In this document: positions 14,152 through 15,645 of the stretch, piece by piece | Position numbering within the stretch: position 1 is the first letter of the stretch | Layout of the letters: the number at the start of each line of letters is the position of its first letter | Assembly (NCBI RefSeq): GCF_030077735.1 | Contig: NZ_JASJEU010000023.1 | Location: 1-15,645, forward strand | DNA length: 15,645 nucleotides | Reading direction: 5' to 3' | From: Gordonibacter faecis | Lineage (GTDB): Bacteria > Actinomycetota > Coriobacteriia > Coriobacteriales > Eggerthellaceae | Program-made: the position numbers and the translations under genes | The notes under the pieces: generated by a model | Databases searched by the model: none | Told to the model about the DNA's origin: nothing | What the model saw: the letters and a program-made list of their open reading frames with translations, nothing else

Positions 14152-15141
14152 ATGAGCGAAGCAGAATCAAACTACTACCTGGGGATAGACATTGGATCCA
14201 TTTCCACGAAGGGCGTGATCATTGACGCGAATCGCTCCATTGTGGCGCGCTCGTATTTGTGGACGGAGGGCAATCCCGCCGAGGCCGCGCGGCGCGTTGT
14301 GGCCGACCTGGGGTCGCAGGTAGACCGCGACACCGTGTGCGTGCGCGCCGTAGGAACCACGGGCAGCGCGCGGCGACTGGTGGGCGCGCTCTGCGGCGCA
14401 GCCGTGGTGAAAAACGAGATCACCGCGCACGCCGTGGGCACCACGTTTCTGCACCCCGACGTGCGCACCATTCTGGAAATTGGCGGACAGGATTCCAAGA
14501 TCATCTGCGTGGAAGGCGGCGTGGCGGTGGACTACGCCATGAACACGCTCTGCGCTGCTGGCACGGGCGCGTTTCTGTCGAGCCAAGCGCACCGGCTGGG
14601 CGTAGAGGTGGAGGAATTCGGCGCCATTGCGCTCACGTCGCAGAAGCCGGCGAACATCGCGGCGCGCTGCACCGTGTTTGCCGAGAGCGACCTCGTGCAC
14701 AAGATTCAGGTGGGTTACGCGCGCGAAGATATCATCGCCGGGCTCTGCCGCGCCGTGGCGTCGAACTACCTGAATAACGTGGGCAAAGGCAAGAAAATTG
14801 TCGCGCCGGTGGTGTTCCAAGGCGGCGTGAGCAAGAACGCCGGTGTGGTGCAAGCATTCGAGGACATGCTGGGCATGGACGTGCTGGTAGACCCAGACGG
14901 CCACCTCATGGGCGCGTTCGGCGTGGCCCTGCTGGCCGCCGAGGCTGCACCCGGGGCCGGCGCGGGTGGCGGCGAGCCCTTCGACTTCGATGCCCTCAAC
15001 ACCTTCGAGTTCGCCACCCGCGAGGTCGAGTGCCAAAAATGCGCCAACCACTGCGAAATCATCTGCGTCTACCGCAACGAGTCCCTCATAGACTCCTGGG
15101 GCAACCGCTGCGACAAAGGCGCCATAAAACCAAGCGTGTAG
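14152..15141 (+). CDS. BadF/BcrA/HgdC-family ATPase, dehydratase activator
   Basis: A 329-residue ATPase of the actin/Hsp70-like fold that hydrolyses ATP to push an electron to its partner at very low potential. Visible parts: phosphate-1 motif YYLGIDIGSISTKGVIID (8-25); AVGTTGSARRLVG; the second motif ILEIGGQDSK (108-116); the two cysteines that bridge the dimer's [4Fe-4S] cluster, C134 in NTLCAAGTGAFL and C173 in ARCTVFAESDLVHK; adenosine motif FQGGVSKNAGV; and the final DPDGHLMGAFGVALLA. A Gly/Ala linker is followed by an extra tail of about 60 residues with C294-x2-C297-x3-C301-x3-C305 and C320 (GNRCDKG), absent from short HgdC-type activators but like the junction in long fused proteins. 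ATG 14152 follows AAAAGGAGAAG. Partners are the two upstream genes. Confidence 0.9.
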   Translation: MSEAESNYYLGIDIGSISTKGVIIDANRSIVARSYLWTEGNPAEAARRVVADLGSQVDRDTVCVRAVGTTGSARRLVGALCGAAVVKNEITAHAVGTTFLHPDVRTILEIGGQDSKIICVEGGVAVDYAMNTLCAAGTGAFLSSQAHRLGVEVEEFGAIALTSQKPANIAARCTVFAESDLVHKIQVGYAREDIIAGLCRAVASNYLNNVGKGKKIVAPVVFQGGVSKNAGVVQAFEDMLGMDVLVDPDGHLMGAFGVALLAAEAAPGAGAGGGEPFDFDALNTFEFATREVECQKCANHCEIICVYRNESLIDSWGNRCDKGAIKPSV

Positions 15142-15242
15142 GTGCAGCGCTGTAAATGCTGTAAAGGTAACGCATTACACTACCTCTTTGCCTAAAGCGC
15201 TCCGCTAACCTTCATTCATTCCACAAACCGACTGGCGTTCTG

Positions 15243-15460
15243 CGCGACGCAACAATGTGACGCGCTTACGCGCTACCAATTACGCCAAAATCATTCCGCA
15301 TCCCTCACTTTATGCCGTAGGCTGACTAGCAGGAAGGCGAAACCCTACAAGCAAGGCAGGCCTTGTAGGGATGCTATCAGCGACGGCGCACAGCGCCTAG
15401 TCCCTTTAGGGAAGCATCCGTTCGCGCAAAGCGCGAAAACACAGGTCGTAGGATGGTTCG
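15243..15460. repeat. Family 1 palindromic repeat, partial copy
   Basis: The left part, GTGACGCGCTTACGCGCTAC through CCGTAGGCTGACT to CTTGTAGGGATGC, follows the left arm of the complete element at 6018-6352. The right part, AGCATCCGTTCGCGCaAAGCGCGAAAAC plus ACAGGTC (quoted in pieces), matches the reverse complement of that element's core. The outer right arm is missing. It occupies much of the 504 bp after the ATPase gene; bases 15142-15242 show nothing I can name. Confidence 0.65.
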
Positions 15461-15507
15461 ATCCCTAGTGAACCAGCCATTCATCTCTATGCAGCGGAAG
15501 GCAACAA

Positions 15508-15645
15508 TCAATCACCCCCCCTTCGCTGTGCAAGCACCTCCCCCAAAATCGGCACAAAATCGCGTTTGGGGCGTGCGGCAGGATTCTTGGACTTACTCAG
15601 GCTACCAGCCCGAGTCTTCTACGGCGGCCTGCGATGGTTTCGCAG
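15508..15645 (-). other. Possible 3' end of a gene entering from the right edge
   Basis: On the minus strand a 36-residue open stretch (15508-15618) reads as plausible protein, including RPKRDFVPILGEVLAQ, and ends in TGA. It has no start codon and is preceded in frame by TAG. The other frame from the window edge reads AKPSQAAVEDSGW and then stops at 15602. A single frameshift would join the two into one C-terminus. It may therefore be a decayed gene end or chance. No family is recognised. Confidence 0.25.

Larger units (their letters stand above)
13959..14160 (+). repeat. Imperfect direct repeat of a ribosome binding site and start codon
   Basis: A 25-bp sequence at 13959-13983 and a 24-bp sequence at 14137-14160 are nearly identical: AAAAGGAGAAG, then ACACG or CAAG, then ATGAGCGAA. 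The first copy sits at the end of the HgdB-like gene; the second is the ribosome binding site and first codons of the ATPase gene. Between them lie 153 bp holding the family 2 repeat. Confidence 0.85.

Noticed and set aside
14167..15051. 294-codon minus-strand frame opposite the ATPase gene
   Set aside because: The plus strand carries every ATPase motif; the antisense frame has no recognisable domain.
15142..15242. Terminator or RNA gene after the ATPase gene
   Set aside because: I see no stable stem with a T-run and no tRNA-like fold.

Overview
The window is GC-rich DNA with gene content typical of an anaerobic actinobacterium. My best guess is class Coriobacteriia, family Eggerthellaceae (Eggerthella, Gordonibacter or Adlercreutzia-like). 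The reasons are the high GC, the two related LysR regulators, a 2-hydroxyacyl-CoA dehydratase-type set of Fe-S proteins with its ATP-dependent activator, and the small DUF5679 protein. This placement is inference; there is no rRNA or other marker gene in the window. I found no tRNA, rRNA or CRISPR array.

Layout, left to right. (1) 188-3738, minus strand: a 14-helix DHA2-type MFS exporter with a long disordered N-terminus, a DUF2064/TIGR04282 transferase, and a universal stress protein. (2) 4041-7007, plus strand: an RclA-like FAD disulfide oxidoreductase and two related single-domain rhodaneses, one cytoplasmic and one a lipoprotein. Both rhodanese promoters carry what looks like the same operator, CTGTA-N11-TACAG. 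(3) 7192-7900, minus strand: a RelB/DinJ-like antitoxin overlapping a PIN-domain toxin. (4) 8137-9060, plus strand: a DUF5679 zinc-ribbon-like protein and an AqpZ-type aquaporin ending in a strong terminator. (5) 9212-11335, minus strand: two tandem paralogous LysR regulators. (6) 11638-15141, plus strand: a DUF2229-like protein, an HgdB/BcrB-like protein and a BadF/BcrA/HgdC-type ATPase. These are read here as separate genes for parts that are fused in one very long protein in many anaerobes.

The intergenic DNA is rich in repeats. Family 1 is a roughly 335-bp palindromic, MITE-like element. It is complete at 6018-6352 and partial at 98-182 and 15243-15460. Family 2 is a shorter palindromic repeat at 3151-3303 and 14025-14101. 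The second copy of family 2 sits inside the Fe-S operon, between the HgdB-like gene and the ATPase gene. A near-identical 24-25-bp sequence carrying a ribosome binding site and start codon is duplicated on either side of it. This leaves a three-codon mini-ORF (MSE-stop) at the original junction.

Working together: the oxidoreductase, rhodaneses and stress protein suggest a response to oxidants or reactive sulfur. The three-gene set at the right probably forms an ATP-driven, low-potential reductase whose substrate cannot be read from the sequence. That set, the shared rhodanese operator and the insertion inside the operon are the items most worth following up.
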